The notes beneath the pieces are model-generated. The model saw only the letters and a list, made by a program, of their open reading frames with translations, ran no database searches and had not been told where the DNA came from. From Qipengyuania atrilutea (GTDB taxonomy: Bacteria > Pseudomonadota > Alphaproteobacteria > Sphingomonadales > Sphingomonadaceae), in assembly GCF_013370205.1 (NCBI RefSeq), contig NZ_JABWGV010000007.1, positions 40,859 to 104,858 on the forward strand: 64,000 bases of DNA, in the 5' to 3' direction. Position numbers and translations under genes: made by a program. Positions 18,222 to 28,568 of the stretch are shown here, piece by piece. Numbering within the stretch: the first letter of the stretch is position 1; each line of letters begins with the position of its first letter.

Positions 18222-18695
18222 CTAGGCTGACCCAAGTCCCATTTTTCGTGAGAGCCAAAGGGTCGCGGTCGGGACAAGAACCCACATGATTATGGGAACG
18301 AGTCCGATCTTTGTCCCAGGGACTAGCGGCATAGTGGGACTGTAGGTCCAGCCCCAGGCAGCCCCAACGGCCAATATTTCGACCACGGATGTTATCGCGA
18401 GACCGATGGCGAGATAGATAAGGAAGCGGGATATTGGCCAGTCGACAAGCCAAGGTGTTCGGCGGTTTCCCAACGAGGCGCCCAGATAGGCCGCCACCAT
18501 GATACCCGCGTCACCGAACGATGCCAGACCACATCGGTATGCGGCTTCAACAGGACCAAGCCCGTCAGTGCTGTAGAACGGGAGCTGGAACATTTCCCAG
18601 GCGAAGGCAATCAGTCCGCCGAAAATGGCGATCCACAGGGCGGGATGCGCGCCCCGCCACACTGCTTCGGGCCTACCCGTATTAATAGGCTCCAA
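18222..18695 (-). CDS. Four-TM membrane protein of unknown function
   Basis: 157 aa with about four TM segments (ALWIAIFGGLIAFAWEMF, AGIMVAAYLGASLG, ISRFLIYLAIGLAITSVVEI, GLVPIIMWVLVPTATLWL). The start is uncertain: TTG at 18695 gives the longest form and GTG at 18662 is an alternative. I recognise no family. The gene lies 47 bp downstream of the SDR/SPW/VKOR-like fusion on the same strand, so a shared transcript is likely. Confidence 0.6.
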   Translation of the reverse strand: MEPINTGRPEAVWRGAHPALWIAIFGGLIAFAWEMFQLPFYSTDGLGPVEAAYRCGLASFGDAGIMVAAYLGASLGNRRTPWLVDWPISRFLIYLAIGLAITSVVEILAVGAAWGWTYSPTMPLVPGTKIGLVPIIMWVLVPTATLWLSRKMGLGSA

Positions 18696-18742
18696 AGCTC
18701 ACCATCCTATTGCATTGGCTCCGCCATCGCCATGCCGATCCG

Positions 18743-21283
18743 CTAAACAACGAACCGGTCCCAGCTTCCGTAATGTTCGTCGCTCCGATGCCCTCTTGGC
18801 AGGCTCAGTACAATCAGAAGCGCTCCGAGCATCGTACCGACAACGTTGCCAACAGTACTGGCGCCTCCGTCCATAAGCCACGGAGCCACGATGAGCCAGG
18901 CACCGAACGCGACGTTGAGAAAGCGCAATGGCCTTGCGACCTCCGCCATGGCAATTACCGATACCGTGATGACCAGCGCGCCGACCAGATGGTCGCTGTC
19001 AGCAAGAGGCGGTACATTCCCAAGAACGAGCCTGGAGAACATCAGGAAAGCACCGATCAGCACACTGATGGCCAATGTCCATGGGACCGTGACCCCGCGC
19101 GCCGCCGAACCGCCGATCGCCGCGAGCGGAGCATCGAAACCGGGATGTGAGTCCTTGCTGCCGCCTGGCAGCGCGTCGCCGCGGAAGAACGAGCGCCAGA
19201 ACGGTCGCCCGCGCCGCGTGTTGAGAACCAGGAACTGGCCCATCGCGACCAGCTCGTCGAGCGAATAGGGGATCATGATCAGCATCGCGGCCGCCGCCAT
19301 GAGGCAGATCGTGCAATAGGTGCCGATCATGATCGGCTGGATGATGATGAAGTAGATGCTGATCACGCCGAGGGGCACGACGACGATGCCGAACAGTGTC
19401 ACCATCCAGGGCATGGTCCGCCAGCGGGCCCTGCCGCCCATGACGCCCATCAGGATCTCGAACATGTAGCTCATCGCACCGATGCCGCCATCGGCCACCG
19501 GCCAGGCCTTGGAGACATCGGAGGTAATGATGTATTCGGTCCCGTTGAGCGCGCTTGGCGAAGCGAAGAACGGCTCCCACACGCCGTCGATATGGCCGAG
19601 CTGATATGCCGTGAGGATACGTGAAAGAAAGAAACCGACGGCGCCGAGAATAATGATCGGCATGCGCTGGACATAGGTCGAGGGCGAATAGGTCCAACCC
19701 GGCGGCACGTCGCTGTCGTCCATCATGCCTTCCGGAGCCATGCCCGGCATCATGGGCACCAGGATGGTGAAAGCGATCACCAGTGCGCCGATGAAAGTGT
19801 CGTTGGCATAGACGGCAGCATCGGGCGTCCAGAACAGCAACGGGGCGCCGAGCAGCCAGATGCCGATACAGGTGTTCGCCCATTGCGCCCAGCCTCCGCG
19901 CGGCGAAAGGGAAATGGCCGCGAAGATCATGATCAGCACGCCGCTCACCAAATCGTTCCAGGCTGTCAGCCAGCTTCGTAGCGCGGGATCCCAGAGATCG
20001 CGATCCTCGGTTATGCGCGTGACTGCAGCGGTAAATTCGCTCTGGTCGAAGGTCCCGAAGACAAACGGTGTGGTCGCGAGCCATAGGCCGAGCAACATCG
20101 TAAACCAATGAACCCAGAGCATGTTGAAATGCATCTTGCGCATGTGACCGGCGTGGTCCGCCAGAGCATCTTCGCTTAGCGGGGCAGGCTCTGCCTCATC
20201 GGCTTCATCGAAATTGCTGCCGGCCACCCGCGCGGCATTGAGCTTGTTCTCAGCGTACCAGGCCGAAGGATCGGCTTTCAGACCTTCGACGATCCGCGGG
20301 AGGGCGGTCCTCAGCCTGTGCTGCGGCGTCCAGTCCAGCCTTTCCCGCGCATTGCTGAGATCGAGTTCGTAGTGGTCGTCCGAAATGTCCACCATCCACG
20401 GCCGGATGAAAGTCTCTTCGCCAAGCACTTCGTTTTCGACCCAGGCGCCGGTCTTGGCGAGGCCCTTCGGCACCGTGCGCGTCGTCCAGTCCTCATCGTG
20501 GATCAGGCGTCCAAGCGACTTTTGCAGTTCGCCATAGGACATCACGTCATCTTCGCCGAGAAGAACCGGCCATTCACTGGGAAGCTCGCTCCGCCGGTCG
20601 ACGATTCGCTCGATCCCGTCGAGCAAATCCTCAAGGTGCAAATATGGCTGTCCGGTGTCGAGGTCACCGGGATAGACGCGGGCGCTCGGCCGCTTCTCGT
20701 AAATTCGCGCGACCTGCTGTGCCAGAAACGCCGAATGGCCTTCATCGTCGTATACGCCCGCAGGCCGCACGAAGACCGCATCGATGTCGCCGCGCTTCTC
20801 GCGGATCAACTGCTCGGTGCGGACCTTCGATTCGCGGTAGGGCAGATCCGTGTCCAGCGGCGAGGTCTCGTCGATCAGCCCGCCGCCCTTGATGGGGGCA
20901 TGGGCCAGCATCGTGCTCACGAACACGAACTGGTCGATTTCGAAATCCTGAAGTGCGTCGAGCAATCGACCGGTTCCCTTGACCGTCACCGCGTCATATT
21001 TGGGGTTCGGTTCACCGGTAAGATCGAAATAGGCAGCAAGGTGGACGAAGGAGGCGATCCTTTTGCCATAGGCGGTTCGAACGCGTTCGAAGGCGGCATC
21101 GATGCTCGCCTGGTCGGTGACATCGACACAGACGCATTCGGCCTCTGCCGGGGGATGGGGAGCGGCGTCGCGGTCGAATCCGATCACGCGGTATCTCGCT
21201 GCAAGCTTCTTTACGATGGCTGAGCCGATATAGCCGCTCGAGCCAGTAACGATCACGACAGGTTTATCGGAGTTGTCAGTCAA
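18743..21283 (-). CDS. SDR-epimerase / SPW-repeat / VKOR-like membrane fusion protein
   Basis: 846 aa, three modules. Residues 1-350 are an extended SDR domain with the NAD-binding glycine motif GSSGYIG (14-20) and catalytic YRESK (149-153). Residues about 390-540 are hydrophobic with SPW-repeat character (LWVHWFTMLLGLW, WANTCIGIWLLGAPLL). Residues about 560-700 align with vitamin K epoxide reductase/DsbB-like proteins and keep the membrane CTIC pair (C657, C660), but the loop after it (ALNGTEYIITSDVSKAW) lacks the partner cysteines. The end is another SPW repeat (AFGAWLIVAPWL). TTG 21283 has a good RBS (AAGGA, 7 bp). Possibly a membrane redox enzyme; substrate unknown. Confidence 0.85.
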   Translation of the reverse strand: MTDNSDKPVVIVTGSSGYIGSAIVKKLAARYRVIGFDRDAAPHPPAEAECVCVDVTDQASIDAAFERVRTAYGKRIASFVHLAAYFDLTGEPNPKYDAVTVKGTGRLLDALQDFEIDQFVFVSTMLAHAPIKGGGLIDETSPLDTDLPYRESKVRTEQLIREKRGDIDAVFVRPAGVYDDEGHSAFLAQQVARIYEKRPSARVYPGDLDTGQPYLHLEDLLDGIERIVDRRSELPSEWPVLLGEDDVMSYGELQKSLGRLIHDEDWTTRTVPKGLAKTGAWVENEVLGEETFIRPWMVDISDDHYELDLSNARERLDWTPQHRLRTALPRIVEGLKADPSAWYAENKLNAARVAGSNFDEADEAEPAPLSEDALADHAGHMRKMHFNMLWVHWFTMLLGLWLATTPFVFGTFDQSEFTAAVTRITEDRDLWDPALRSWLTAWNDLVSGVLIMIFAAISLSPRGGWAQWANTCIGIWLLGAPLLFWTPDAAVYANDTFIGALVIAFTILVPMMPGMAPEGMMDDSDVPPGWTYSPSTYVQRMPIIILGAVGFFLSRILTAYQLGHIDGVWEPFFASPSALNGTEYIITSDVSKAWPVADGGIGAMSYMFEILMGVMGGRARWRTMPWMVTLFGIVVVPLGVISIYFIIIQPIMIGTYCTICLMAAAAMLIMIPYSLDELVAMGQFLVLNTRRGRPFWRSFFRGDALPGGSKDSHPGFDAPLAAIGGSAARGVTVPWTLAISVLIGAFLMFSRLVLGNVPPLADSDHLVGALVITVSVIAMAEVARPLRFLNVAFGAWLIVAPWLMDGGASTVGNVVGTMLGALLIVLSLPRGHRSDEHYGSWDRFVV

Positions 21284-21629
21284 GATATGATCCTTGCTTC
21301 GACTTTGAACGACCTCACGACCCTTGAGCGGTGCCTAAAAACCTCAATCTAACAGAGTTTCCAACCCGAAAGCGTGCGGGAAAACGCAGTCCTTCTCCCT
21401 GTTACGAAATAACGATCGATTTCCCTCACATCGAGAGCAATTTCCGCAGCGAGCGGGCATTGGATTTAACTAACGGCACCCTTCCTGCCGAGCCTCGGGT
21501 TTCCTCGGCAGCCGATAATACGGACCAGCGCGAAAGACCAACGAGTCGGCTTTGAAATAGGAACACATGGTAAGGGGAGACCGTAGTTCTGTCATATCAA
21601 ACTACAATTTTCGAAGAGTAGGAGGCGAC
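21284..21629. other. Divergent intergenic region upstream of the CBS gene
   Basis: 346 bp. A GGAAC (21560-21564) followed 17 bp later by CGTAGTT (21582-21588) roughly fits an EcfG general-stress promoter for the CBS gene, with a TSS near 21595. The match is weak in the -10. The RBS is GTAGGAGG at about 21618-21625. An in-frame ATG at 21567 would extend the CBS protein by 21 residues with no domain gain. Confidence 0.4.
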
Positions 21630-22073
21630 ATGAAGGCCCAAGACGTAATGACATCGAACCCCGCATGCTGCAATCCATCGAGCACCGTGCAAGAGGCAGC
21701 TTTACTGATGGTCGATAATGATTGCGGCCAAATCCCCGTTGTCGATGATTCCGGTGCGTTGGTGGGCGTGGTGACCGACAGGGACATCGCCTGCCGCTGT
21801 GTTGCCAAAGGCAATTCCTCCGACCAACGCGTTGAGGAGGTGATGACATCATCACCTGTTACTGTCACCGCCGATGCAAGCGTCGACGAATGCTGCACCA
21901 AGATGGAAGACAATCAGGTTCGGCGGCTTCCGGTGGTCGATGACGAAGGCAAATGCTGCGGCATCGTTGCGCAGGCCGATATCGCCAGAAGCGCAGCTGA
22001 GAAGGAAACCGGCGACCTCGTGCGCGAGGTATCGGAGGCCAGTTCGGAGCCAGCTTCGGCGGGATGCTGCTAG
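21630..22073 (+). CDS. Cysteine-rich twin-CBS-domain protein
   Basis: 147 aa soluble protein of two CBS domains (MKAQDVMTSNPACC...GVVTDRDIA and VEEVMTSSPVTVT...GIVAQADIA). CBS pairs bind adenosyl ligands and usually regulate other proteins; a stand-alone pair is often a stress protein. The striking feature is 11 Cys in 147 residues, including four CC pairs (PACCN, DECCT, KCCGI and the terminal AGCC). The start at 21630 has AGGAGG 6 bp upstream. A perfect hairpin follows the gene (22106-22138). Metal or redox sensing through the Cys is an inference. Confidence 0.85.
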   Translation: MKAQDVMTSNPACCNPSSTVQEAALLMVDNDCGQIPVVDDSGALVGVVTDRDIACRCVAKGNSSDQRVEEVMTSSPVTVTADASVDECCTKMEDNQVRRLPVVDDEGKCCGIVAQADIARSAAEKETGDLVREVSEASSEPASAGCC

Positions 22074-22105
22074 TCGCACAAGACTATTGATTTTACGCGG
22101 ATAAA

Positions 22106-22138
22106 GCGGACGGGGCGATCTGATCGGTCCCCGTCCGC
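22106..22138 (+). terminator. Strong hairpin after the CBS gene
   Basis: Perfect 10-base arms GCGGACGGGG and CCCCGTCCGC around a 13-base loop, 33 bp after the CBS stop. There is no T-run, so it may be a weak intrinsic terminator or an RNA-stabilising stem. Confidence 0.55.
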
Positions 22139-22151
22139 AATCGCTCGTTAC

Positions 22152-22180
22152 TTGTCAATCGCCTCGCCCCCGACTATCTC
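22152..22180 (+). promoter_or_regulatory. Possible sigma-70 promoter of the copper RND operon
   Basis: TTGTCA (22152-22157), 17-bp spacer, TATCTC (22175-22180). The start codon GTG 22187 lies 6 bp after the -10, so a transcript from here would be leaderless. No Shine-Dalgarno sequence is visible before 22187, which fits, but the -10 is a poor match. Confidence 0.3.
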
Positions 22181-22186
22181 GGGCCG

Positions 22187-22537
22187 GTGAAGTTCATTCG
22201 TACCTTGACCTTGATCCTTTTTGGCTTCGGACTCTTTGTCCAGGTTGGAGCGAATGCGGCAGCCCTTCCTCAGATCGAGGCGGCGGAGATGAGCGACTGT
22301 GCCGAGATGGCCGATAACGATACATCCACCGATCCGGCAGGACCATGTTCCAGCATGACGCTCGATTGCGTGATTGCCATGAATTGCTTGCCGCCTTTGG
22401 CTCTGTCGAATGCGACTGAAATGGAGGGTGCGCCCCTTCGTTTGGTACCGAGCTACCTTGTTTCTGCGGCCCCGTGGTTTGAAACAGATCCACCGCGACC
22501 GGAATCGCCTCCTCCAAAACCAATCCTCACCGTCTAG
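22187..22537 (+). CDS. Small secreted protein leading the copper RND operon
   Basis: 116 aa beginning with GTG. A signal peptide (KFIRTLTLILFGFGLFVQVGANAAA) is followed by a Met/Cys/Asp-rich mature part (EMSDCAEMADND, CSSMTLDCVIAMNC) and a Pro-rich tail (PPRPESPPPKP). The Met and Cys residues could bind Cu(I). I recognise no named family. It occupies the same place as the His-rich secreted protein ahead of czcC (2966), so each RND operon has its own small periplasmic leader protein. Function is inferred from position. Confidence 0.65.
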   Translation: MKFIRTLTLILFGFGLFVQVGANAAALPQIEAAEMSDCAEMADNDTSTDPAGPCSSMTLDCVIAMNCLPPLALSNATEMEGAPLRLVPSYLVSAAPWFETDPPRPESPPPKPILTV

Positions 22538-22654
22538 TTTTCCCTGAAGGCGCGTTGCGACTTTTGCGAGACTGACGAACGATGCAGCCGCACGAACCGG
22601 TCTTCGCCGGTGCGGCATGTTATGTCGTCAGCTCGCTCTGCACGAGTGAGATTT

Positions 22655-23890
22655 ATGAACTGGCGAATTGGTTGGGTGCCGTTTTCGGCCCTGCTGGTCG
22701 CGCAGGCTGCCCAAGCGCAGTCGGTCGGCTATGAAGAAACCCTTGCGGCGGCGCGGGCGGAACAGCCCATGCTTGAAGCGGGCGCTTTGCGTGTACAGGC
22801 GAGGCGCGATGCTGCGGACGCAGCGGACGAATTGCCCGATCCACGCGTTCGTGCAGGCGTGATGAACTTGCCGGTCACCGGACCCGCTGCATTTAATCCG
22901 TATGCGCAATTGCCGACGCAGCTCGCGGTGGGCATCGAGCAGGAAATTCCCAATCTTGCCAGGCGGCGAGCACGATACGGCCTTGCCGGATCCGAAATCG
23001 GTATTGCCGAAGCCCGTCTTGGCTTGTCCGAACGTTCCATCCTCGCCGAGGCCGGGACGGCTTGGATTGGCCTGTATTATGCTCAGCAGCGCCTCGCTCT
23101 TGCGCGCGACTCTCTGGACAGCTTAAGGGACTTCGTTCCGGTCGCAGTCAGTGCCGTCGCTTCGGGATCGGCCAGACCTGCCGAAAGCCTTGCGATCCGG
23201 CGCGAGCTTCTCGAAATCGAGGATGCCATTACCCGGATCGAGGCCGCGCGCGCAGCCGCGCGTGCCCGGCTGCAGCGATATATCGCCGGAAGCGAGCCCG
23301 TCGCTGCGGGGGGCGCTCCCCAAGTTACCGTGGACCCGGAAGAGCTTCGGTTCGCGTTGGAGGCCAATCCGGAATTGCGTCTGGCGGATGCCGAGCAGCG
23401 ACGTGCCGAAGCTGCAGCCGATCTGGCACGCGCTGAAAAGCGACCTGATTTCGGCGTCAGCGTGACTTATGGACACCGTAATCCTGATTTTGGCAGTGTC
23501 ATATCGGTCATGGGATCGGTCACTTTGCCAATCTTCACTGACAGGCGGCAGAATCCGCGCATCGCGGCGGCCGAAGCAGACGCTGCTGCCGCCTCGGCCG
23601 AGCGCGTCGACCGCCTGAGGGCGATCAGGGCCCGGTTCGAAACCGATCTTGCTGAATGGCGCAGCGCGCTACAGCAATGGGAACGTGCGCGTGACCAGCT
23701 TCTCCCGCTCGCGCGCGACCGTGCCGACCTAGAAACCGCCAGCTTCGCTGCTGGACGCGCCGACCTCGTTGAAGTGATCGCGGCCAAATCTGCGCTGGCA
23801 TTGCTCGAACTCGAGATTCTCGAACGCGAACAGATGGCTGTCGAAGCCGCTGCAACTCTACGACTTACATATGGGGAGGACAGGCCATGA
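22655..23890 (+). CDS. CusC-like outer-membrane factor (TolC family)
   Basis: 411 aa. Signal peptide MNWRIGWVPFSALLVAQAAQAQ, then the TolC-type helical barrel with GYEETLAAARAEQP, DPRVRAGVMNLP and the second-repeat RPDFGVSVTYGHRNPDF. The ATG at 22655 best fits the signal peptide, though 22610 and 22622 are open in frame. It ends overlapping the adaptor gene (ATGA). Together with 23887 and 25401 it forms a complete tripartite Cu/Ag exporter. Confidence 0.9.
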   Translation: MNWRIGWVPFSALLVAQAAQAQSVGYEETLAAARAEQPMLEAGALRVQARRDAADAADELPDPRVRAGVMNLPVTGPAAFNPYAQLPTQLAVGIEQEIPNLARRRARYGLAGSEIGIAEARLGLSERSILAEAGTAWIGLYYAQQRLALARDSLDSLRDFVPVAVSAVASGSARPAESLAIRRELLEIEDAITRIEAARAAARARLQRYIAGSEPVAAGGAPQVTVDPEELRFALEANPELRLADAEQRRAEAAADLARAEKRPDFGVSVTYGHRNPDFGSVISVMGSVTLPIFTDRRQNPRIAAAEADAAAASAERVDRLRAIRARFETDLAEWRSALQQWERARDQLLPLARDRADLETASFAAGRADLVEVIAAKSALALLELEILEREQMAVEAAATLRLTYGEDRP

Positions 23891-25404
23891 AAGCCGTGTT
23901 CGAACGTCTTTCGCCGCGCCAGCGTTCTTATGCAGCGGCGGCGGGTATAGCCCTGATCAGCCTGGGGGCTGGCTACGGTCTGTCGATGCTCGGCGGCGGC
24001 AGCGATGGCGGTGACGCCGCTGCCGATGCCGGCTGCGAAGAAGTGCTCTACTGGTACGATCCGATGGTGCCGGATCAGCGCTTCGACGAGCCGGGCAAGT
24101 CGCCATTCATGGACATGCAGCTGGTTCCCAAATGCGCGGGCGGCGATGCGCAGGCTGGCGAAGGGGTCAGCATCGATTCCGGAATGGTCCAGAACTTCGG
24201 GATCCGCACTGCCGAGGCCGAATACGGCGTGCTGGAACCGGAAACGACGGTGACCGGCACGCTTGCCTACAATGGCAGCGAGGTAGCGATCGTCCAGCCA
24301 CGCGCGGGCGGCTATGTTCAGCGAACATACGGCCACGCCCCGCAGGATCTGATCGCAAGAGGCGCGCCGGTCGTCGATTTGCTGGTGCCCGAATGGGGCG
24401 GCGCCCAGCAGGAATTTCTTGCCGTGGCGGCCACTGGCGACGCGGCGCTTACCAGTGCAGCCCGCCAGCGCCTTCGATTGCTCGGGATGCCGGAAGGCGT
24501 GATCTCCTCGGTGGCTCGAAGCGGGAGACCCCAATCGACGATCACCGTCACCGCGCCGCAATCGGGCGCGATTACCTCGCTCGGTGTAAGGCCGGGCATG
24601 ACCGTCATGGCAGGCCAAAGCCTCGCCGAAATCAGCGGCTACAGTCCGATCTGGCTCGAGGCCGCTGTGCCCGAGGCCCTTGCGGGAAGCGCCCGCGTGG
24701 GACAGCCGGTAAGCGTGACGCTCACCGCTTTTCCTGGCGAGCGATTTGCAGGGCGGATCATTGCCATCCTGCCGAGTGCACAGGAGGCAAGCCGGACGAT
24801 TACCGTGCGCGCGGCGATGCCCAACCCCGGCCTTCGCCTGAAACCGGGCATGTTTGCGCAGGTCACGATCGCTCCTGAACGGCGTGAAGCATTGCTCATC
24901 CCGTCGGAGGCCGTGATCCGCACCGGCGAACGCACGCTGGTGATGATCACTCAGGAAAGCGGAGGATACCGACCTGTCGAAGTCCGGATCGGGCGAGAAG
25001 CAGGCGGCCGCACCGAAGTTCTCGCGGGCCTCGCGGCAGGCGAGGAGGTGGTTACCTCCGGCCAGTTCCTGCTCGATTCCGAAGCCAGCCTTGCGGGTAT
25101 CGATGTACGTCCCATCGATGATGCACCGACGGCTGCCGGTGAAGAAGGCGCACAGGCGCAGGCGGATGCGGACGAGCCGCGCACCTATCGAGCCACAGGT
25201 ACGATCGAACGCATCACTTCCCGCAGCATTACCTTGCGGCACGGGCCGGTCGAAGCTCTGGAATGGCCAGCCATGACGATGGGTTTTGCCACTGAAGGTC
25301 CGGCCCAGGTTCGCGGTTTCCAACGCGGCGACCGGGTGACCTTTACCTTCGTTCAGGCAAGCACCGGTCCGCGCATCGTCTCGATCCGGAAGACCGGCCA
25401 ATGA
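23887..25404 (+). CDS. cusB: CusB-like adaptor with N-terminal metal-binding motif and C-terminal CusF domain
   Basis: 505 aa periplasmic adaptor. After an N-terminal anchor ([20 protein letters not shown]) comes a heavy-metal-binding segment at about residues 49-82 ([22 protein letters not shown]), then the adaptor core ([36 protein letters not shown]). After an acidic linker (about 410-435) there is a fused CusF-like domain ([18 protein letters not shown]) with the Cu(I)-binding EWPAMTMGF motif. Classical CusB lacks this fusion. Adaptors of this type take Cu(I)/Ag(I) from periplasmic chaperone CusF; here one CusF is tethered and a second is free at 28547. Overlaps both neighbours by 4 bp. 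Confidence 0.92.
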   Translation: MKAVFERLSPRQRSYAAAAGIALISLGAGYGLSMLGGGSDGGDAAADAGCEEVLYWYDPMVPDQRFDEPGKSPFMDMQLVPKCAGGDAQAGEGVSIDSGMVQNFGIRTAEAEYGVLEPETTVTGTLAYNGSEVAIVQPRAGGYVQRTYGHAPQDLIARGAPVVDLLVPEWGGAQQEFLAVAATGDAALTSAARQRLRLLGMPEGVISSVARSGRPQSTITVTAPQSGAITSLGVRPGMTVMAGQSLAEISGYSPIWLEAAVPEALAGSARVGQPVSVTLTAFPGERFAGRIIAILPSAQEASRTITVRAAMPNPGLRLKPGMFAQVTIAPERREALLIPSEAVIRTGERTLVMITQESGGYRPVEVRIGREAGGRTEVLAGLAAGEEVVTSGQFLLDSEASLAGIDVRPIDDAPTAAGEEGAQAQADADEPRTYRATGTIERITSRSITLRHGPVEALEWPAMTMGFATEGPAQVRGFQRGDRVTFTFVQASTGPRIVSIRKTGQ

Positions 25405-28400
25405 TCGCGCGGATCATTGACAGTTCGATCGCCAACCGCCTTTTCGTGGTTCTGGCGGCGATCGGCCTGGCGCTCGCCGGCTTCTGGGCAGTGCGGACCA
25501 CCCCTGTCGATGCGCTTCCCGATTTGTCCGACGTGCAGGTGGTTATCCGCTCCAACTATGCCGGGCAGGCCCCGCGTATCGTGGAGGACCAGGTTACCTA
25601 TCCACTGGCGACGACCATGCTCTCGGTGCCGGGAGCAAAGACCGTGCGAGGCTATTCGTTTTTCGGCGATAGCTATGTCTATGTGATTTTCGAGGACGGG
25701 ACCGATCTCTACTGGGCGCGCTCGCGCGTGCTCGAATACCTCAACCAGGTCCAGAACCGCTTGCCTGACGGAGTCGAAAGTACTCTCGGCCCTGACGCGA
25801 CCGGCGTGGGATGGATCTACGAATACGCCTTGGTCGACCGCAGCGGCGGCCACGATCTGGCCGGACTGCGCAGCCTGCAGGACTGGTTCCTGCGCTACGA
25901 GCTGAAGACTATACCTGGGATCGCCGAGGTCGCCAGTGTGGGCGGCATGGTCAAGCAGTACCAGATCGTTCTCGACCCCTACCGCATGGCTTCCTTCGGA
26001 GTGACCCACGGCCAAATCGTGAGCGCGATCCAGGCAGGCAACCAGGAGGCAGGCGGTTCCATCGTCGAGATGGGCGAAGCGGAATTCATGGTGCGTTCGT
26101 CGGGCTATCTCGGCAGTCTCGATGATTTCCGCTCGATCCCTTTGCGCGCCGAAGCGGGCGGTGTGCCGGTGACGCTTGGCGATGTCGCCAATGTGCAAAT
26201 CGGCCCCGAACTGCGCCGCGGTATCGCCGAGCTGAACGGCCAGGGCGAAGTCGCAGGCGGCATCGTCATTCTGCGGCAAGGCGCCGACGCGCGCGGTGCG
26301 ATCGAGGCGGTCGAAGCGAAGCTCGACCAGTTGCAGGCAAGCCTGCCCGAAGGGGTCGAGATCGTCACCACCTATGACCGATCGCAGTTGATCGATGCCT
26401 CAGTCGATAACCTCACCACCAAGCTGATCGAGGAATTCGTCGTCGTTGCGCTCGTGTGCCTGCTGTTTCTGTGGCACGCCCGCTCTGCGCTGGTCGCCGT
26501 GGTGACCTTGCCGCTGGGTGTTCTGGCAGCCTTTCTGGTGATGCGCTTCCAGGGCGTGAACGCCAACATCATGTCGCTTGGCGGGATCGCCATTGCGATC
26601 GGCGCGATGGTCGATGCGGCGGTCGTGATGATCGAGAACGCGCACAAGCACATCGAGCGATGGACCGAGGAAAATCCCGATACGGTCATGTCGGGTGAGG
26701 AGCGTTGGCGGATCGTCGCGGATGCTTCCAAGGAAGTCGGTCCGGCGCTGTTTTTCAGCCTGCTGATTATCACCCTTTCGTTCCTGCCGGTCTTCACTTT
26801 GCAGGCACAGGAGGGACGGCTCTTCGCTCCGCTGGCCTTCACCAAGACCTACGCGATGGCAGCGGCTGCAATCCTCTCGATCACGCTGGTTCCGGTCCTC
26901 ATGGGATGGCTGATCCGCGGCAAGATACCGCGGGAAGACAGCAACCCGATCAACAAGGCGCTGACCCGTGCCTATCGTCCGGGGCTCGACTGGGTGATGC
27001 GGCGTCCGAAGGCGACGCTGGTCATCGCAGGACTGATATTCGCGACGACGCTGGTGCCTTTTACGCGGCTGGGCGGCGAGTTTCTCCCGCCGCTCGACGA
27101 GGGCGATCTTCTCTACATGCCGAGCGCGCTTCCCGGACTTTCACCGGGGGAAGCCTCGGCCCTGCTTCAGCGGACCGACCGCCTGATCAAAACGGTGCCC
27201 GAAGTCGATACCGTTTTCGGCAAGGCGGGCCGCGCTGATACGGCCACCGATCCCGCGCCGCTGACGATGTTCGAGACGACGATCAGCTTCAAGCCGCGCG
27301 AGGAATGGCGCGAAGGGATGACGCCTGACAAGCTGGTGGAAGAACTCGATCGCGTGGTCCGGGTTCCGGGCCTCGCCAATGTCTGGGTGCCCCCAATCCG
27401 CAACCGCATCGACATGCTCGCCACCGGCATAAAGAGCCCCATCGGGGTCAAGGTCTCGGGCGAAGATTTGGGCGAAATCGAACGAGTGGCGCTACATGTC
27501 GAACAGATTGCGAAGGAGGTGCCGGGCGTCAGTTCGGCCCTGGCCGAAAGGCTTTCAGGCGGGCGCTATGTCGATGTCGATATCAATCGTCTGGAAGCAG
27601 CCCGCTACGGGCTCAACATCGCCGATGTGCAGCAGATTGTATCGGGCGCGATCGGCGGCGCAAATGTCGCGCGTACGGTGGAGGGGTTGGCCCGTTATCC
27701 GGTCAATGTCCGCTATCCGCGCGAGATTCGCGACAGCGTCGATGAGCTGCGCAATCTTCCGGTTCTAACCCCCGCGGGACAGCAGATTACGCTTGGTACA
27801 GTGGCGGACGTCCGCGTGACCAGCGGGCCGCCCATGCTCAAGAGCGAGCAAGGCCGGCCGACGAGCTATGTCTATGTCGATGTACGCGGGCGCGACCTCA
27901 CCTCGGTGGTGGGCGATTTGCAGGAGGCAATCGGTGCCGAGGTCGATCTGCCCGCCGGCGTCAGCCTGTCCTATGCTGGGCAGTTCGAATATTTGACGCG
28001 CGCTTACGAGCGGTTGCAGATCGTCGTACCGGCGACGCTGGCGATCATTTTCCTGCTACTTTACCTGATCTTCCGCCGCTTCGACGAGGCGCTGCTGATC
28101 ATGGGCACGCTGCCATTCGCGCTGACCGGCGGGTTCTGGTTACTTTACCTGATGGGATACAACCAATCCGTCGCCACCGCCGTCGGGTTCATTGCGCTGG
28201 CAGGCGTGTCAGCGGAATTCGGAGTGGTCATGCTGATCTACCTGAAGGCCGCGCTGGAACGGCGGGAGGGCGATCTCGATGCCGAGGAGGTATCGGCAGC
28301 CATCCGCGAAGGCGCGCTGCTGCGCGTCCGGCCCAAGGCGATGACCGTCGCCGTGATCCTCGCTGGACTTTTTCCGATCCTGATCGGCACTGGCGCCGGA

Positions 28401-28568
28401 TCCGAGGTGATGAGCCGTATCGCGGCCCCGATGATCGGCGGGATGATCACCGCCCCGCTGCTTTCAATGTTCGTACTTCCCGCCGCCTTTCTGATGATGC
28501 GGCGGCCCAGGGCCAAACGGTCCAAACCCCTCGAAGGAGAAGAAGAATGCGTATTACAACCCTCGTGA
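25401..28568 (+). CDS. cusA: CusA-like heavy-metal RND transporter (Cu/Ag type)
   Basis: 1055 aa proton-driven exporter. The TM4 signature [19 protein letters not shown] (D405) is the HME4 form linked to monovalent Cu/Ag export, in contrast with the DFGLIVDGAV form at 5780. The periplasmic region carries Met-containing stretches consistent with a methionine relay ([15 protein letters not shown]). Twelve TM segments and two porter loops are present. The ATG overlaps the adaptor stop. The 3' end overlaps cusF by 22 bp, where the cusF RBS is embedded. Confidence 0.95.
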   Translation: MIARIIDSSIANRLFVVLAAIGLALAGFWAVRTTPVDALPDLSDVQVVIRSNYAGQAPRIVEDQVTYPLATTMLSVPGAKTVRGYSFFGDSYVYVIFEDGTDLYWARSRVLEYLNQVQNRLPDGVESTLGPDATGVGWIYEYALVDRSGGHDLAGLRSLQDWFLRYELKTIPGIAEVASVGGMVKQYQIVLDPYRMASFGVTHGQIVSAIQAGNQEAGGSIVEMGEAEFMVRSSGYLGSLDDFRSIPLRAEAGGVPVTLGDVANVQIGPELRRGIAELNGQGEVAGGIVILRQGADARGAIEAVEAKLDQLQASLPEGVEIVTTYDRSQLIDASVDNLTTKLIEEFVVVALVCLLFLWHARSALVAVVTLPLGVLAAFLVMRFQGVNANIMSLGGIAIAIGAMVDAAVVMIENAHKHIERWTEENPDTVMSGEERWRIVADASKEVGPALFFSLLIITLSFLPVFTLQAQEGRLFAPLAFTKTYAMAAAAILSITLVPVLMGWLIRGKIPREDSNPINKALTRAYRPGLDWVMRRPKATLVIAGLIFATTLVPFTRLGGEFLPPLDEGDLLYMPSALPGLSPGEASALLQRTDRLIKTVPEVDTVFGKAGRADTATDPAPLTMFETTISFKPREEWREGMTPDKLVEELDRVVRVPGLANVWVPPIRNRIDMLATGIKSPIGVKVSGEDLGEIERVALHVEQIAKEVPGVSSALAERLSGGRYVDVDINRLEAARYGLNIADVQQIVSGAIGGANVARTVEGLARYPVNVRYPREIRDSVDELRNLPVLTPAGQQITLGTVADVRVTSGPPMLKSEQGRPTSYVYVDVRGRDLTSVVGDLQEAIGAEVDLPAGVSLSYAGQFEYLTRAYERLQIVVPATLAIIFLLLYLIFRRFDEALLIMGTLPFALTGGFWLLYLMGYNQSVATAVGFIALAGVSAEFGVVMLIYLKAALERREGDLDAEEVSAAIREGALLRVRPKAMTVAVILAGLFPILIGTGAGSEVMSRIAAPMIGGMITAPLLSMFVLPAAFLMMRRPRAKRSKPLEGEEECVLQPS

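Noticed and set aside
23467..25401. 644-codon open frame on the minus strand
   Set aside because: It is antisense to the adaptor gene and the end of the outer-membrane factor gene; composition is His/Arg/Gly-biased as expected of a shadow.
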